DNA of 64,000 nt from an uncultured Thioclava sp. (GCF_913064665.1 NZ_CAJYBT010000002.1:62001-126000); one strand, 5' to 3'; shown: positions 45,260 through 54,514, numbered from the stretch's first letter. Notes: generated by a model from the sequence alone, not told the origin. Made by a program: numbers and translations.

Positions 45260-46621
45260 TCAGACGACTTCTAGATATCGTTCACGCTCCCAAGCGCTTA
45301 CATGGCGCGCAAAAGCAGCATACTCGTGTCGGCGCGCGCGCACGAAGCTGTCGATAAAGACATCCCCAAAGATCGCCCGGGCGACCTTGCTCTCATTCAG
45401 CCAATCGGCGGCCATGCCGAGATCGGTGGGGAAGCGGGTCTCGGGCGCGGGCGTGGCAAGGTATTGATCCCCGCATATGGGCGCCCCCGGCTCGATTTCG
45501 TTCTCGATCCCCCAAAGGCCGGCCCCCAAGCACATCGCCAGGGCAACATGCGGGTTGGTATCTGCAGAGGGGACGCGAAATTCCACCCGCGTTGCATCGG
45601 GACTGTCATTCATCACCCGGGCTGCGACCGTGCGATTCTGGATACCCCAAGAGGCCGAGATCGGCGCCCACATTCCCGGCACCATCCGACGGTAAGCATT
45701 CACCGTCTGGCTGCACATCGCGAGCATCTCTGGCATCAAGGTGACCAACCCGCCAATGAAATGGCGCGCAGTGCGGCTTAGCCCGTCAGTATCGTTCAGA
45801 TCGACAAAAGCGGGGCTGTTATCGGCCAAGTTGCGCAGCGAGACATGCAGGTGGCCGGACTGCCCCGACAGGTTTTCATTCAGCTTCGACATAAAACAGG
45901 CGGTCAGCCCGTTGCGCCGGAAATAGGTTTTGGCAAAGTTCTTGAACAGCGCGGCATCATCAGCCGCCTTAACCCCCTGCGCATGGGTCAGCGGCACCTC
46001 AAAACAGCCCGGACCCAGCTCGGTATGCAGCGCATCCATCCCAATCCCCAGCCGATCCATCATCGCCTCGAGACCCGTCAAAAGCGCATGTTCATTGGCC
46101 AGCGTTTCAAGCGAATAAGTCCTGTTGCCCAGCGCGTAATGTTTCGGTGCGGCAAAGCCGCCCTCGCGCAGGCTCGCGGCGGTTTCGTCCAGCAGGTTGA
46201 ACTCAAATTCAAACGCCGAATGGACCGAGAACCCCATATCCTTGGCCTTCTTGATCTGCCCGATCAGCTGGTTGCGCGCTGAGTGTTCTCCGAAGGGCAT
46301 CGCGAAATCGGCAATGCAGATCGCCTGATCGCCCTCAAAAGGCCAAGCCCGGACCGTATCGGGGAAAATTTGCGCGGGGACATCGATATAATCGCCCCCG
46401 CCATAGGTTTCCTCGGCACTGTCCCATTTATAAAGCACGTCGCAAAACGGGTAGCCGCCTTGCGCCAGCTTTTCGGCCTTGGCGCGCGCCACCCGTTTGA
46501 CGCGGAACATCCCGTCCTGATCGAAAATCCCGATATGAACATGCTGAGCGCCGATCCGGTCGAGCATTTCGTGCATATCGCTGTCATTTGGGCTATCGGC
46601 TTGCATTCGGGCGCATTCCAT
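45260..46621 (-). CDS. Glutamine-synthetase family ligase (gamma-glutamyl-amine synthetase-like)
   Basis: 453 residues. Family members join glutamate to ammonia or to an amine, consuming ATP. Core motifs: SAFEFEFNLLDE (metal Glu), LHTELGPGCFEVPL, NLSGQSGHLHVSL (ATP/ammonia-site His region), NAYRRMVPGMWAPISASWG and RVEFRVPSADTNPHVALA. It resembles PuuA/GlnT-type rather than housekeeping GlnA, which lacks in this protein the adenylylation-loop tyrosine context. The ATG at 46621 has AGGAA upstream. It heads an operon with a polyamine-type importer, so the amine is probably an imported amine or amino alcohol. Confidence 0.87.
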   Translation of the reverse strand: MECARMQADSPNDSDMHEMLDRIGAQHVHIGIFDQDGMFRVKRVARAKAEKLAQGGYPFCDVLYKWDSAEETYGGGDYIDVPAQIFPDTVRAWPFEGDQAICIADFAMPFGEHSARNQLIGQIKKAKDMGFSVHSAFEFEFNLLDETAASLREGGFAAPKHYALGNRTYSLETLANEHALLTGLEAMMDRLGIGMDALHTELGPGCFEVPLTHAQGVKAADDAALFKNFAKTYFRRNGLTACFMSKLNENLSGQSGHLHVSLRNLADNSPAFVDLNDTDGLSRTARHFIGGLVTLMPEMLAMCSQTVNAYRRMVPGMWAPISASWGIQNRTVAARVMNDSPDATRVEFRVPSADTNPHVALAMCLGAGLWGIENEIEPGAPICGDQYLATPAPETRFPTDLGMAADWLNESKVARAIFGDVFIDSFVRARRHEYAAFARHVSAWERERYLEVV

Positions 46622-46667
46622 TTTTTCCTGATACAGTTCAGCTTAGGGAATTGCGCGCCCCCACCAA

Positions 46668-46683
46668 TACCCCCCGAGGGGTA
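46668..46683. promoter_or_regulatory. Inverted repeat between the GS-like gene and the LuxR-type gene
   Basis: TACCCC-CCGA-GGGGTA, perfect 6-base arms, in the 110-base divergent intergenic region, 47 bases before the GS-like ATG and 49 bases before the regulator ATG. A good candidate operator of the adjacent LuxR-type protein, which would then control both directions. Confidence 0.5.
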
Positions 46684-46731
46684 GAGCATTCCCCAAAGGC
46701 TTGGCCCCGCAACGAAGCGAGACCCAAAACG

Positions 46732-47514
46732 ATGTCAGACTGGAACGAGCGCTTGGCCGAAGCGATTACCGCCGTAGGAACGGAGGGTTTCGCATGCGCG
46801 CTCGATCGGGCGACAGAGGCGCTGTTTGGCTATAAAATCTGCATGATCTTTGCCTATGAAGGCAATGCGACCCCGCAATCTCTGTATCACAACTTGCCGC
46901 CCGAGACGGCGCAGATCGTCATATGGGATTACTGCACGGGTCCCTATTTGCTGGACCCGTTTTATGCCCAGACCGAGGCGGGCCGCTGCTCGGGGATGGT
47001 CGGGTTGCGACAGATGGCGCCGGACAAATTCTTTCAGTCGGAATATTACGCCAAGCATTACAGTCGCACGGGTATTCGTGACGAAATCGGTATCTTTGCC
47101 GAGATCGGCCCGCGCCGGGTGGCGGTGATCAGCTTTGCGCGCGAACGTGGGCAGCCGGTGTTCAGCGCGCGCGAGCGCGAACGGCTGGCCGTGGTGGGCC
47201 CGGTGATTGAAGCATTGATGCGCGCCCATTGGGGGGGCGCGGCGGCGCGCGGCGCGCTTGCCAATCCGCTAGCCCCTGCCCTTCCACCCTTGCAAATTCT
47301 GCTGGATCGGATCGCCGGTGGCGTGCTGACCCCGCGCGAAACCGAGGTGATCGCCATGGTGCTGCGCGGCTATTCAACCGCAGCGATTGGCGCGCATCTT
47401 TCGATCAGCGACGAGACGGTGAAGGTCCATCGCAAGAACGCGTATCGCAAACTGTCGATATCGTCCCAAGCCCAGCTCTTTTCGCTATTTCTAAGCGCGC
47501 TGGAACCATCTTGA
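46732..47514 (+). CDS. LuxR-type HTH transcriptional regulator
   Basis: 260 residues. The C-terminal 65 residues form a LuxR HTH (LTPRETEVIAMVLRGYSTAAIGAHLSISDETVKVHRKN in the usual order). The N-terminal 190 residues have no AHL-binding signature and no receiver aspartate pattern; they look like a small-ligand sensor of unknown type. Start at 46732 because the upstream frame overlaps the GS-like promoter region. Divergent from the GS/ABC/ADH/nitrilase operon, so probably its regulator, and a LuxR solo rather than a quorum-sensing protein since no luxI gene is near. Confidence 0.87.
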   Translation: MSDWNERLAEAITAVGTEGFACALDRATEALFGYKICMIFAYEGNATPQSLYHNLPPETAQIVIWDYCTGPYLLDPFYAQTEAGRCSGMVGLRQMAPDKFFQSEYYAKHYSRTGIRDEIGIFAEIGPRRVAVISFARERGQPVFSARERERLAVVGPVIEALMRAHWGGAAARGALANPLAPALPPLQILLDRIAGGVLTPRETEVIAMVLRGYSTAAIGAHLSISDETVKVHRKNAYRKLSISSQAQLFSLFLSALEPS

Positions 47515-47581
47515 TCGTCTAACAGCCAAGCTATCAGAATATCGCGTCGGCGGTTCTTGGAAGGACCGTATTACTTGCGAC

Positions 47582-47627
47582 ACCTGACCCTATCAGGTCA
47601 CTGCCTTCGACTTTGCTGGGTCGAAGG
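47582..47627. terminator. Two stem-loops between the LuxR gene and the tartrate-DH-like gene
   Basis: ACCTGA-CCCTA-TCAGGT (47582-47598) and CCTTCGAC-N8-GTCGAAGG (47604-47627), perfect 6- and 8-base-pair stems in the 256-base convergent intergenic region. They may end transcription from either side; neither has a clear T-run. Confidence 0.45.
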
Positions 47628-47770
47628 TCAAGACGACAAGTGGCAAGACCATGGGGTATGACTACAGCGTCGTCTCAACAGGCTGCATCCCGGCCCCCTC
47701 ATCGGACGTCCCCCTATCTATTGGCGCGTCCGGCGGGATACAGGCCGACAGATCCGGACGTTATGGATCG

Positions 47771-48868
47771 TCAGCCTGTCGGCCCTTCCGCGTCAAGCGC
47801 CTGGCAAAGCCGCGCCGTCACCTGCGCGGTGCTGCACGCCCCGCCAAGGTCACGCGGGCGGCTTTCGGGATCGCTGGTGACCACCTCGATCGCGCGCATC
47901 AAGCGCGCCTCGGCCTCTGTCTCACCAAGATAGCCCAGCATCATCGCCGCGCTCCAGAATGTCCCGATCGGATTCGCGACACCCTTGCCCGTGATGTCAA
48001 AGGCCGAGCCGTGGATCGGCTCGAACATCGAGGGCGCGGCGCGCTCTGGGTTGAGATTGGCCGTTGGCGCAATCCCGATAGAGCCTGCAAGCGCCGCAGC
48101 AAGATCCGAGAGGATGTCTGCATGCAGGTTCGTCGCGACAATCGTGTCGAGCGAGCCGGGATCGAGTGTCATACGCACGGTCATCGCATCGACCAGCATC
48201 CGGTCCCATGTCACATCGGGAAACTCGGTCGCGACCTCGGCGGCAATCTCATCCCACAGCACGAGTCCGTAGCGTTGCGCGTTGGATTTCGTCACCACCG
48301 TCAGGTGCTTGCGCGGGCGCGCGCGGGCCTGCGAGAAGGCCACGCGCATGATCCGCTCGACACCCGCGCGGGTAAAGATGGCGGTCTCGGTCGCGACCTC
48401 ATGGGGCTGGCCGCGATGGCTGCGCCCGCCCTGCCCGGCATATTCTCCCTCGGAGTTCTCGCGCACGATCAGCCAGTCAAGATCGCCCGGGCCGACGCCC
48501 GAAAGCGGGCTCGACAGCCCCGGCAAAATCCGGGTGGGGCGCAGGTTGGCATACTGATCAAGCCCCTGGCAAATCGCGAGGCGCAAGCCCCAGAGCGTTA
48601 CGTGATCGGGCACATCGGGGGCACCAACCGCGCCAAACAGGATCGCATCGAAGGCGCGCAGGGCCGCGACTCCGTTCTCGGGCATCAGCGCCCCTTCCCG
48701 CAGATAGCGCTTGGACCCCCAGTCGAAGCGCTCCACCTCGAGGCGAAATGCGTTGCTCTGTCGGCCAAGATGGTCAAGCACATCCAGCGCGGCCTCAATC
48801 ACCTCGGGGCCGATCCCGTCGCCGGGAATGGCCGCAATGCGGTGCACACGCGTCATCGCGGCGCTCAT
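47771..48868 (-). CDS. Isopropylmalate/tartrate dehydrogenase family oxidoreductase
   Basis: 365 residues. Beta-decarboxylating dehydrogenases oxidise 2-hydroxyacids such as isopropylmalate, isocitrate, malate and tartrate. IPGDGIGPEV opens the protein; VRENSEGEYAGQGGR with HRGQ is the substrate-binding helix, in the form found in tartrate/D-malate dehydrogenases. The metal-site Asps are in VDAMTVRM and NLHADILSDL. GSAFDITGKGVANPIG is the conserved Gly-rich loop. The start at 48868 overlaps the SDR stop as ATGA. Last gene of the LacI-controlled operon; a sugar-acid substrate is inferred from context. Confidence 0.87.
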   Translation of the reverse strand: MSAAMTRVHRIAAIPGDGIGPEVIEAALDVLDHLGRQSNAFRLEVERFDWGSKRYLREGALMPENGVAALRAFDAILFGAVGAPDVPDHVTLWGLRLAICQGLDQYANLRPTRILPGLSSPLSGVGPGDLDWLIVRENSEGEYAGQGGRSHRGQPHEVATETAIFTRAGVERIMRVAFSQARARPRKHLTVVTKSNAQRYGLVLWDEIAAEVATEFPDVTWDRMLVDAMTVRMTLDPGSLDTIVATNLHADILSDLAAALAGSIGIAPTANLNPERAAPSMFEPIHGSAFDITGKGVANPIGTFWSAAMMLGYLGETEAEARLMRAIEVVTSDPESRPRDLGGACSTAQVTARLCQALDAEGPTG

Positions 48869-49707
48869 TTCTTCAGCCAAGCCTTGAAGGCATCCCCGTA
48901 ATCGGGATGCCAGCGCGAGAGCGGCGGGCGGTTCTCTGTGATGTCACCGGCGGCCCAGAGAATGCGCTTCACATCGGTGGCACGATCAACATCGTTGTCG
49001 GGGCACAGGATGTAGAAATCCCCACGCTCGACCGACTCGAAGAGAAATGCCACGACCTGTTCGGGCGTCCAGGCGTCGTCGGGTTTCTCGGTGCGACCAT
49101 TCGCGGTAAGCGGCGTGTAGACGAACCCCGGAATGAACAGCCGCGCCTCGACGCGGGCCCCCTCGCGGTTGCGCAATTCATGCTGCAGGGCCTCGGTGAA
49201 GGCCTTTACCCCGGCCTTCGAGACATTATAGGCCGGGTCGCCCGGCGGTGTGGTGATGCCTTGCTTCGAGCCGGTATTGATGATCAGCCCCGGCGCGCCC
49301 GAGGCGATCATGCGCGGCGCAAAGATCTGGCTGCCACGGATGATCCCACCCATATTGACCTCTAGGATGCGGTCCCAGTTGCCCTCGGCGTCGAAGATCG
49401 AGCTGCCCGGCTGCATCCCGGCATTATTCATCAGCACATTGACCGAGCCAAAGCGTGCCTCGACCGCATCGGCCAGCGCGGTGAGTTGTGCACGGTCCGA
49501 TACATCGGTGGCCAGAGCCATCACATCCGCCTCGGCGGCGCCCTGTGCGATCAAGACGCTTGGCGCCGCATCAAGTGCAGGCCCCGGCAGATCGGCGATG
49601 CAGACGCGCAACCCAAGCCCCGCAAGGTGGCTGGCGGCGGCAAGGCCAATGCCCGAAGCACCACCTGTGACGACTGCGACATTGCCATTGGCGAGAGCGG
49701 AATGCAT
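48865..49707 (-). CDS. Short-chain dehydrogenase/reductase
   Basis: 280 residues. TGGASGIG (15-22), NNAG near 95 and YNVSK with upstream serine of TGSKQG identify a classical SDR. A C-terminal extension of about 50 residues (FILFESVERGDFYILCPD-like, then DVKRILWAAGDITENRPPLSRW) is longer than in simple SDRs and is typical of a group acting on larger polar substrates. It lies 47 bases after the lacI gene and is coupled to the tartrate-DH-like gene by ATGA. Likely oxidises a sugar or polyol in the regulon. Confidence 0.82.
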   Translation of the reverse strand: MHSALANGNVAVVTGGASGIGLAAASHLAGLGLRVCIADLPGPALDAAPSVLIAQGAAEADVMALATDVSDRAQLTALADAVEARFGSVNVLMNNAGMQPGSSIFDAEGNWDRILEVNMGGIIRGSQIFAPRMIASGAPGLIINTGSKQGITTPPGDPAYNVSKAGVKAFTEALQHELRNREGARVEARLFIPGFVYTPLTANGRTEKPDDAWTPEQVVAFLFESVERGDFYILCPDNDVDRATDVKRILWAAGDITENRPPLSRWHPDYGDAFKAWLKK

Positions 49708-49754
49708 GGGAAGCTCCTTTCTGATCGATATCCGGGTGAACCGGCGGGCCGCAT

Positions 49755-50780
49755 TCAGGCGGTTGCGCCGGCGAACACCTCAAAATCGGTGTCGATAATT
49801 GTGGGATTTGGCGGACGTTCGGGCGAGGCCAGAACCTCCTCGATCGACTTCTTGCCGATCAGATAGCGGTTCGAGCGCACGGTCGAAAGAGGTTGCGGAA
49901 GCTCCTTGCCGATATCGAGCCCGTTGAAGCCGAAAACGGCGAACTCGTCGGGCAATCGAATGCCCTCGGATAGACAATGGAACACGCCGCCCACCGCCAT
50001 GTCGTCGTTGGAATAGACCGCTACATCGATTTGCGGCGCTTGGGCGCGCAGCCGTGCGGTCTGCGCCCGGCCCTCTGCGACCGAACTGGCGCCATCGGTC
50101 ATTGCCTTGGATTCAATTGACAGGCCAGATTCGGCAAGCGCTTCGCAAAGCCCATCATACCGCAGCCGGGCGCGGCGATCGGCAGTCCAGTCATGACCGA
50201 CATAGCCGAAATGGCGATAGCCGCGCGCGATCAGGTGGCGTCCAATCGCATGACCCGCGCGGTGATGGGACATGCCGACGGCGATATCGATCGGGGTGCT
50301 GTCAATATCCATCATCTCGACGACGCGGATCGCACTTTGATCGAGCATCTTTCGGGTGGCTTCGGTATGTTCGAACCCCGCCAGCAGGATCGCGGCGGGT
50401 TTCCACGCGAGAATGCCGCGCACCACGACCTCCTCGCGGTCGATGTCGTAGTCGGTGGTCGAGATCACGGGTTGCAGATCGCTTCCTTCGAGCCCGGCAT
50501 GGACGCCCTGCAACACCTCAGGAAAGACTATATTGGAGAGCGACGGGATCACCACGCCGATCAGGAACGAGTCGAGCGAAGCAAGCGAGCCAGCGATGCG
50601 GTTGGGCACGTAGCCCATCGCGCGGACTGTCTCCATCACCTTCTCGCGGGTGGCCTCGGCGACCAGCCCCTTGTTGCGCATGATGCGCGATACCGTCGAC
50701 TCGCTGACATTGGCACGGCGCGCGACCTCGCGCACCGTGATCTTGCTTTTGCGGTCGGGCAATCGCTGCTTGGTTCCCAT
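49755..50780 (-). CDS. LacI family transcriptional regulator
   Basis: 341 residues. N-terminal LacI HTH (KITVREVARRANVSES, TVSRIMRNKGLV), hinge helix region NRIAGSLAS, then a periplasmic-binding-like effector domain (LIGVVIPSLSNIVFPEVLQG, YSNDDMAVGGVF). Closest in style to GntR/IdnR-type sugar-acid repressors. The ATG at 50780 has GAGGAAAG upstream; the frame to 50828 is unlikely. It sits within the transporter/dehydrogenase operon. Four sites of the type ATGACAGCGCTGTCAT lie before this operon, before the racemase-AKR pair and between ltnD and otnK, and this protein is the obvious candidate to bind them. Confidence 0.92.
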   Translation of the reverse strand: MGTKQRLPDRKSKITVREVARRANVSESTVSRIMRNKGLVAEATREKVMETVRAMGYVPNRIAGSLASLDSFLIGVVIPSLSNIVFPEVLQGVHAGLEGSDLQPVISTTDYDIDREEVVVRGILAWKPAAILLAGFEHTEATRKMLDQSAIRVVEMMDIDSTPIDIAVGMSHHRAGHAIGRHLIARGYRHFGYVGHDWTADRRARLRYDGLCEALAESGLSIESKAMTDGASSVAEGRAQTARLRAQAPQIDVAVYSNDDMAVGGVFHCLSEGIRLPDEFAVFGFNGLDIGKELPQPLSTVRSNRYLIGKKSIEEVLASPERPPNPTIIDTDFEVFAGATA

Positions 50781-50897
50781 GACGCTTTCCTCCAGCTCGG
50801 TTCGGACAAGCCCGTTGATGACAAGCAATGCATCTTGCGGACGTGTTTGCCTAGACTCTCTAAGTCCGACCCGAAAGTCCCGACCCGCTCTCGTCGA

Positions 50898-51791
50898 TCA
50901 CAGATCGACGTAGTTACGCCACGGATGGGCCTCTTTGAAGCCGAGAACCTCGCGTGCCTTGCGGTTCGAAATCGGTGCCTCGTCGGGGCCCATTTCGCGC
51001 GTGATCGGCGTGTTCGGGCAGTATTTCTGCAAGAACTCGGTGGTCGGCATATCGGCGGTGATGGTGTCGTTGACCGCGTTGAACGCCTGATAGCCCAAAC
51101 CGTCTTTCTCGATGCACAGATGCACGATCTCGCCCAGATCGCGGGCATCGATATAGCTCCAGGCGTTGCGCTTGCGGCTCATCGGGTCGGCAAGGAAATT
51201 CTTGAACATGCCGTATTCATCGGGCTCGATCACATTGCCGATGCGCAGCGCATAGATATCCGCACCGTAACGGGCTGCGAAGGCGCGGGCGGTCTTTTCG
51301 TTGCAAACCTTCGAGAGACCGTAGCTGTCCATCGGGTCGCTATCGTAATCCTCTTCGAGCGGGAAGGAATGGAAATCCTTGTCGCCCTCGGCGAAACACA
51401 CGCCATAGGTCGTCTCGGAGGATGCAATGATCACCTTGCGAACGCCCAGCTTCATCGCCGCCTCGATCACGTTATACGTGCTCATGACATTGGCCTGATA
51501 GGTGACATTATCGGGCTCGATCAACACCCGCGGGATCGCGGCGAAATGCACCACCGCATCGGGGGCCGAGGGCGGCGCGCCCTTTTCGAACCCGCCGAAG
51601 TCGTGATGCGTGGTCAATGCGTTGAACACCGCGCCGCTATCGGTCACATCGGTGATCAGCGTATTCACGCCGGGCACATCAAGCGGCTTGAGGTCGAGGT
51701 TGAGCACATCGTAGCCCTTGCTCAGCAGATATGGCACCGCATGACGCCCCGCCTTGCCGGTTCCGCCTGTAAACACTACGCGCTTGGTCAT
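50898..51791 (-). CDS. NAD-dependent epimerase/dehydratase-family (extended SDR) protein
   Basis: 297 residues. Rossmann motif TGGTGKAGRH (9-18), HFAAIPRV, then the active-site YGLSK (Tyr/Lys) and IASSETTYG with the serine. The substrate domain is small. The family includes uronate dehydrogenase and D-erythronate dehydrogenase besides nucleotide-sugar epimerases; position between a sugar ABC transporter and a LacI regulator favours a sugar or aldonate dehydrogenase over an epimerase. It lies 48 bases after the RbsA-like gene on the same strand. Confidence 0.8.
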   Translation of the reverse strand: MTKRVVFTGGTGKAGRHAVPYLLSKGYDVLNLDLKPLDVPGVNTLITDVTDSGAVFNALTTHHDFGGFEKGAPPSAPDAVVHFAAIPRVLIEPDNVTYQANVMSTYNVIEAAMKLGVRKVIIASSETTYGVCFAEGDKDFHSFPLEEDYDSDPMDSYGLSKVCNEKTARAFAARYGADIYALRIGNVIEPDEYGMFKNFLADPMSRKRNAWSYIDARDLGEIVHLCIEKDGLGYQAFNAVNDTITADMPTTEFLQKYCPNTPITREMGPDEAPISNRKAREVLGFKEAHPWRNYVDL

Positions 51792-51839
51792 TTCAGTCTC
51801 CGTTTCATTCTTTCGGTTCTAAGGTTTTGCGGGATGGCC

Positions 51840-53342
51840 TTAGCCGGTCGCCGCCAGCATCACACTTTCCTGCGTTGCGTCTTTTCGGGGTAGCTCTCCG
51901 CTGATCTGTCCTTCTTTCAGTACAATCACCCGGTCGCTGATCGCCAAGATCTCTGGCAGATCCGACGAGACCACGATGATCGACATGCCTTCCTCGGCCA
52001 TCTTGCCCAGCAACGCATGAACCTCGGCCTTGGCGCCGATGTCGATCCCGCGAGTGGGTTCGTCCACGATCAGGATCTGCGGGCGCCGCGCGGCCCATTT
52101 CGCCAGCACAACCTTCTGCTGATTGCCGCCCGAAAGATTGAGCACCTTCTGCTCGGGCGACGGGGTCTTGATGCCAAGCGACCGGATGTAGTCGGCGCAG
52201 GCTGCGGTCTCCTTGCTGCGGTTCACGAAGTTCAGGCTGCAATAGTCACTCAAATGCGTCAGGGAGAAGTTTTCGCGCACGGACATGCCGAGGACAAGCC
52301 CCCGCGACTGCCGATCCTCGGTCACGAAACCGATACCCTGCGTGATCGCGTCCGAGGGCGAGCCGATGCGCACCTGGGTGCCGTTGATGGAAATCTCGCC
52401 GCTATAGGGCCGACTGCCGAAGATCATCTCCATCACCTCGGTCCGGCCCGCACCGACCAGCCCGAAGAAGCCGAGCACTTCGCCACGATGCAGATCAAAT
52501 TCGATATCGCGCACGAATACGCCTTCGTCTTTCGCGCGCTTTTCAGTCAGGTTGCGCACCGACAGCAGCACCTCGTCGGTGGCGTGACTGCGATGATGCC
52601 CGAAGAGCTGATCGAGTTCGCGGTCAACCATCAGCCGCACCAGTAAGTCGCTCGTCATGTCGCTGATCGGGCGGGTATCCACGGTGCGCCCGTCGCGCAG
52701 CACGGTAACGCGGTCGGCGATCTCGAAGATTTCCTCGAGCTTATGTGAGATGAAGACAATGCCCACACCTTGCGCGGTCAGCTTGCGCGCCATGCGCAAA
52801 AGTGTGGATGACTCGTGATGGCTTAGTGAGGCGGTCGGCTCGTCCATGATGATGAGCTTGGATTTATAGGAAATCGCGCGGGCGATCTCGATGAGCTGGC
52901 GCTGCCCGATCGAGAGCGTGCCGACCAGTGCCTCGGGGTCGATCTCGACGCCCAGCTCGGCCAGCACCGCACGGGTGTCAGCGTTCATCCGTTTCCGGTT
53001 GATCAGGCCAGTCGGTCCCAGCGGCTCACGCGCCAGAAAGACGTTCTCGGAGACGGTAAGATTGTTCACCACCGCGAGTTCTTGGTAGATGATCGAGATG
53101 CCGAGCGCGCGGGCATGCACCGGGTTCTTGATGACGACCGTTTCGCCATCAACCCGGATCTCACCGCCCGGATCGGCGCGCAGCACCCCGGTCATGATCT
53201 TCATGAGAGTGCTCTTGCCGGCCCCGTTCTCACCGGCCAGGACATGCACCTCCCCGGCGTTAAGATGCAGGTCGACACGGTCGAGCGCCTTGACCCCCGG
53301 AAAGGTCTTGGAGATGCCGGTCATTTCGAGAAACGGTTTCAT
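51840..53342 (-). CDS. Sugar ABC transporter ATP-binding protein (RbsA-like)
   Basis: 500 residues with two ABC domains as in RbsA/MglA/AraG. The first has GENGAGKST, the second a degenerate P-loop region (FFGLVGAGRTEVME) and an intact LSGGNQQKVVLAKW signature followed by LIVDEPTRGIDIGAK. Both NBDs belong to one chain, serving a homodimeric RbsC-type permease. Start at 53342, with GAGG 6 bases ahead; an upstream ATG at 53357 is alternative. The binding-protein gene precedes it, separated by a 66-base gap that contains a strong stem-loop. Confidence 0.92.
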   Translation of the reverse strand: MKPFLEMTGISKTFPGVKALDRVDLHLNAGEVHVLAGENGAGKSTLMKIMTGVLRADPGGEIRVDGETVVIKNPVHARALGISIIYQELAVVNNLTVSENVFLAREPLGPTGLINRKRMNADTRAVLAELGVEIDPEALVGTLSIGQRQLIEIARAISYKSKLIIMDEPTASLSHHESSTLLRMARKLTAQGVGIVFISHKLEEIFEIADRVTVLRDGRTVDTRPISDMTSDLLVRLMVDRELDQLFGHHRSHATDEVLLSVRNLTEKRAKDEGVFVRDIEFDLHRGEVLGFFGLVGAGRTEVMEMIFGSRPYSGEISINGTQVRIGSPSDAITQGIGFVTEDRQSRGLVLGMSVRENFSLTHLSDYCSLNFVNRSKETAACADYIRSLGIKTPSPEQKVLNLSGGNQQKVVLAKWAARRPQILIVDEPTRGIDIGAKAEVHALLGKMAEEGMSIIVVSSDLPEILAISDRVIVLKEGQISGELPRKDATQESVMLAATG

Positions 53343-53367
53343 CGCAGCCTCGGGCATGGGGAATATT

Positions 53368-53393
53368 GGGCGGGACCATTTTCGGCCCCGCCC
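53368..53393 (-). terminator. Intercistronic stem-loop after the RbsB-like gene
   Basis: In transcript sense GGGCGGGGCC pairs with GGTCCCGCCC (10 base pairs including one G-U) around GAAAAT, 15 bases after the binding-protein stop. No T-run follows. As at 28666 and 44042, a stable structure sits directly downstream of the binding-protein cistron. Confidence 0.7.
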
Positions 53394-53408
53394 AGATCTT
53401 GTCAGAGC

Positions 53409-54341
53409 TTACTTGGTGTAGCTATCGAGGTTGTCGGCCGTCACGACGGTCACACCGGTATCGACGTTCTGGGGATCGGTCTCTTCGCCCTTGATCTGGG
53501 CCACGAGATGCTCAACCGCCAGCTTGCCCATCGTGATCGGGCGCTGCACCATGATGCCGTCGATGAAGCCTTCCTTCACGCCCTTGATCGTGTCGGGCAG
53601 ATCGTCAAAGGCAAAGACCTTGATCTTACCCTTCATGTCGCTGAATTCCTGCTGCGCGAGCACTTTGGCCACAGCCGGACCACCGACCTGACTGATGCCG
53701 AAGATGCCCGACAGGTTGGGATTGCCGCGCAGGAGCGCCTCGGTGACGGAGACGGCGCGTGCCAGATCGTCCTCGGTGCCCTCGGTTGCGACCAACTTGA
53801 TGTCGGGATATTGCGCCAGCGCTTCCTTCACGCCGTCGATCCGCTCATTGAGGTTCGATGCGCCAAGCTGACCGGTGACGATCGCCACCTCGCCCTTACC
53901 GCCAAGCGCCTTGGCCATAGTGTTGCCCATGGTCACGCCGGCCTGTTTGTTGATCGTGCCGATATACATGCTGCGGCTGCTATTGGCGCTGTCGCTGTCG
54001 AAGGTGACGACCTTGATGCCAGCGGCAGTGGCCTGCTTGATGATGCCCTCGACCGATTTCGGCTCGTTGACCGAGATTCCGATGCCATCAACGTGGCGCG
54101 CCATCAGATCTTCGATGATCTTTACCTGGGTCGCGCCTTGCGTGTTGGCGGGCACCACCCACTGGTAGTTCACACCCATCTGCTTGGCGGCCTCGGCACC
54201 GCCAGTGTTGCAGTCATCAAAGAACGGCACAGCCACCTTCGGCACCAGTGCCACGGTGATGTCCTTGGCAAGCGCGGCGCCCGCCCCCATGCCCGTTGCG
54301 AGGGCCATAACCGCCGCGGCGGCTTTCATTCCAATACGCAT
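53409..54341 (-). CDS. Sugar ABC transporter periplasmic binding protein (RbsB-like)
   Basis: 310 residues with signal peptide (AAAAVMALATGMGAGAALA). Mature part is Peripla_BP_4: DITVALVPKVAVPFFDDCNTGG, VDGIGISVNEPKSVEGII and DSDSANSSRSMYIGTINKQAG are typical of receptors for pentoses, inositol-like compounds and sugar acids. The ATG at 54341 has GGAGG upstream. Second gene of the operon, 173 bases after the permease gene; no obvious regulatory element is seen in that gap. Confidence 0.9.
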   Translation of the reverse strand: MRIGMKAAAAVMALATGMGAGAALAKDITVALVPKVAVPFFDDCNTGGAEAAKQMGVNYQWVVPANTQGATQVKIIEDLMARHVDGIGISVNEPKSVEGIIKQATAAGIKVVTFDSDSANSSRSMYIGTINKQAGVTMGNTMAKALGGKGEVAIVTGQLGASNLNERIDGVKEALAQYPDIKLVATEGTEDDLARAVSVTEALLRGNPNLSGIFGISQVGGPAVAKVLAQQEFSDMKGKIKVFAFDDLPDTIKGVKEGFIDGIMVQRPITMGKLAVEHLVAQIKGEETDPQNVDTGVTVVTADNLDSYTK

Positions 54342-54514
54342 CTTTTTTCCTCCTCCGGACTCGACCTTTGTTGCGGCGAGCCCCTGTTGTTGATGCAGTT
54401 TCAGTTTCACACCCCGCACCGGGGCCTTGTGGTCGTTCGGATTTCGCGCGCGCCCTCTCCTCTGGCGAGACGCGGCCCGACTTCTTGGTCTTTATTTCTC
54501 CCGAGCAGGGCGGC

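Noticed and set aside
50193..51893. Plus-strand open frame (566 codons) opposite lacI and the epimerase gene
   Set aside because: Antisense to two genes with full motif sets; composition is shadow-like.
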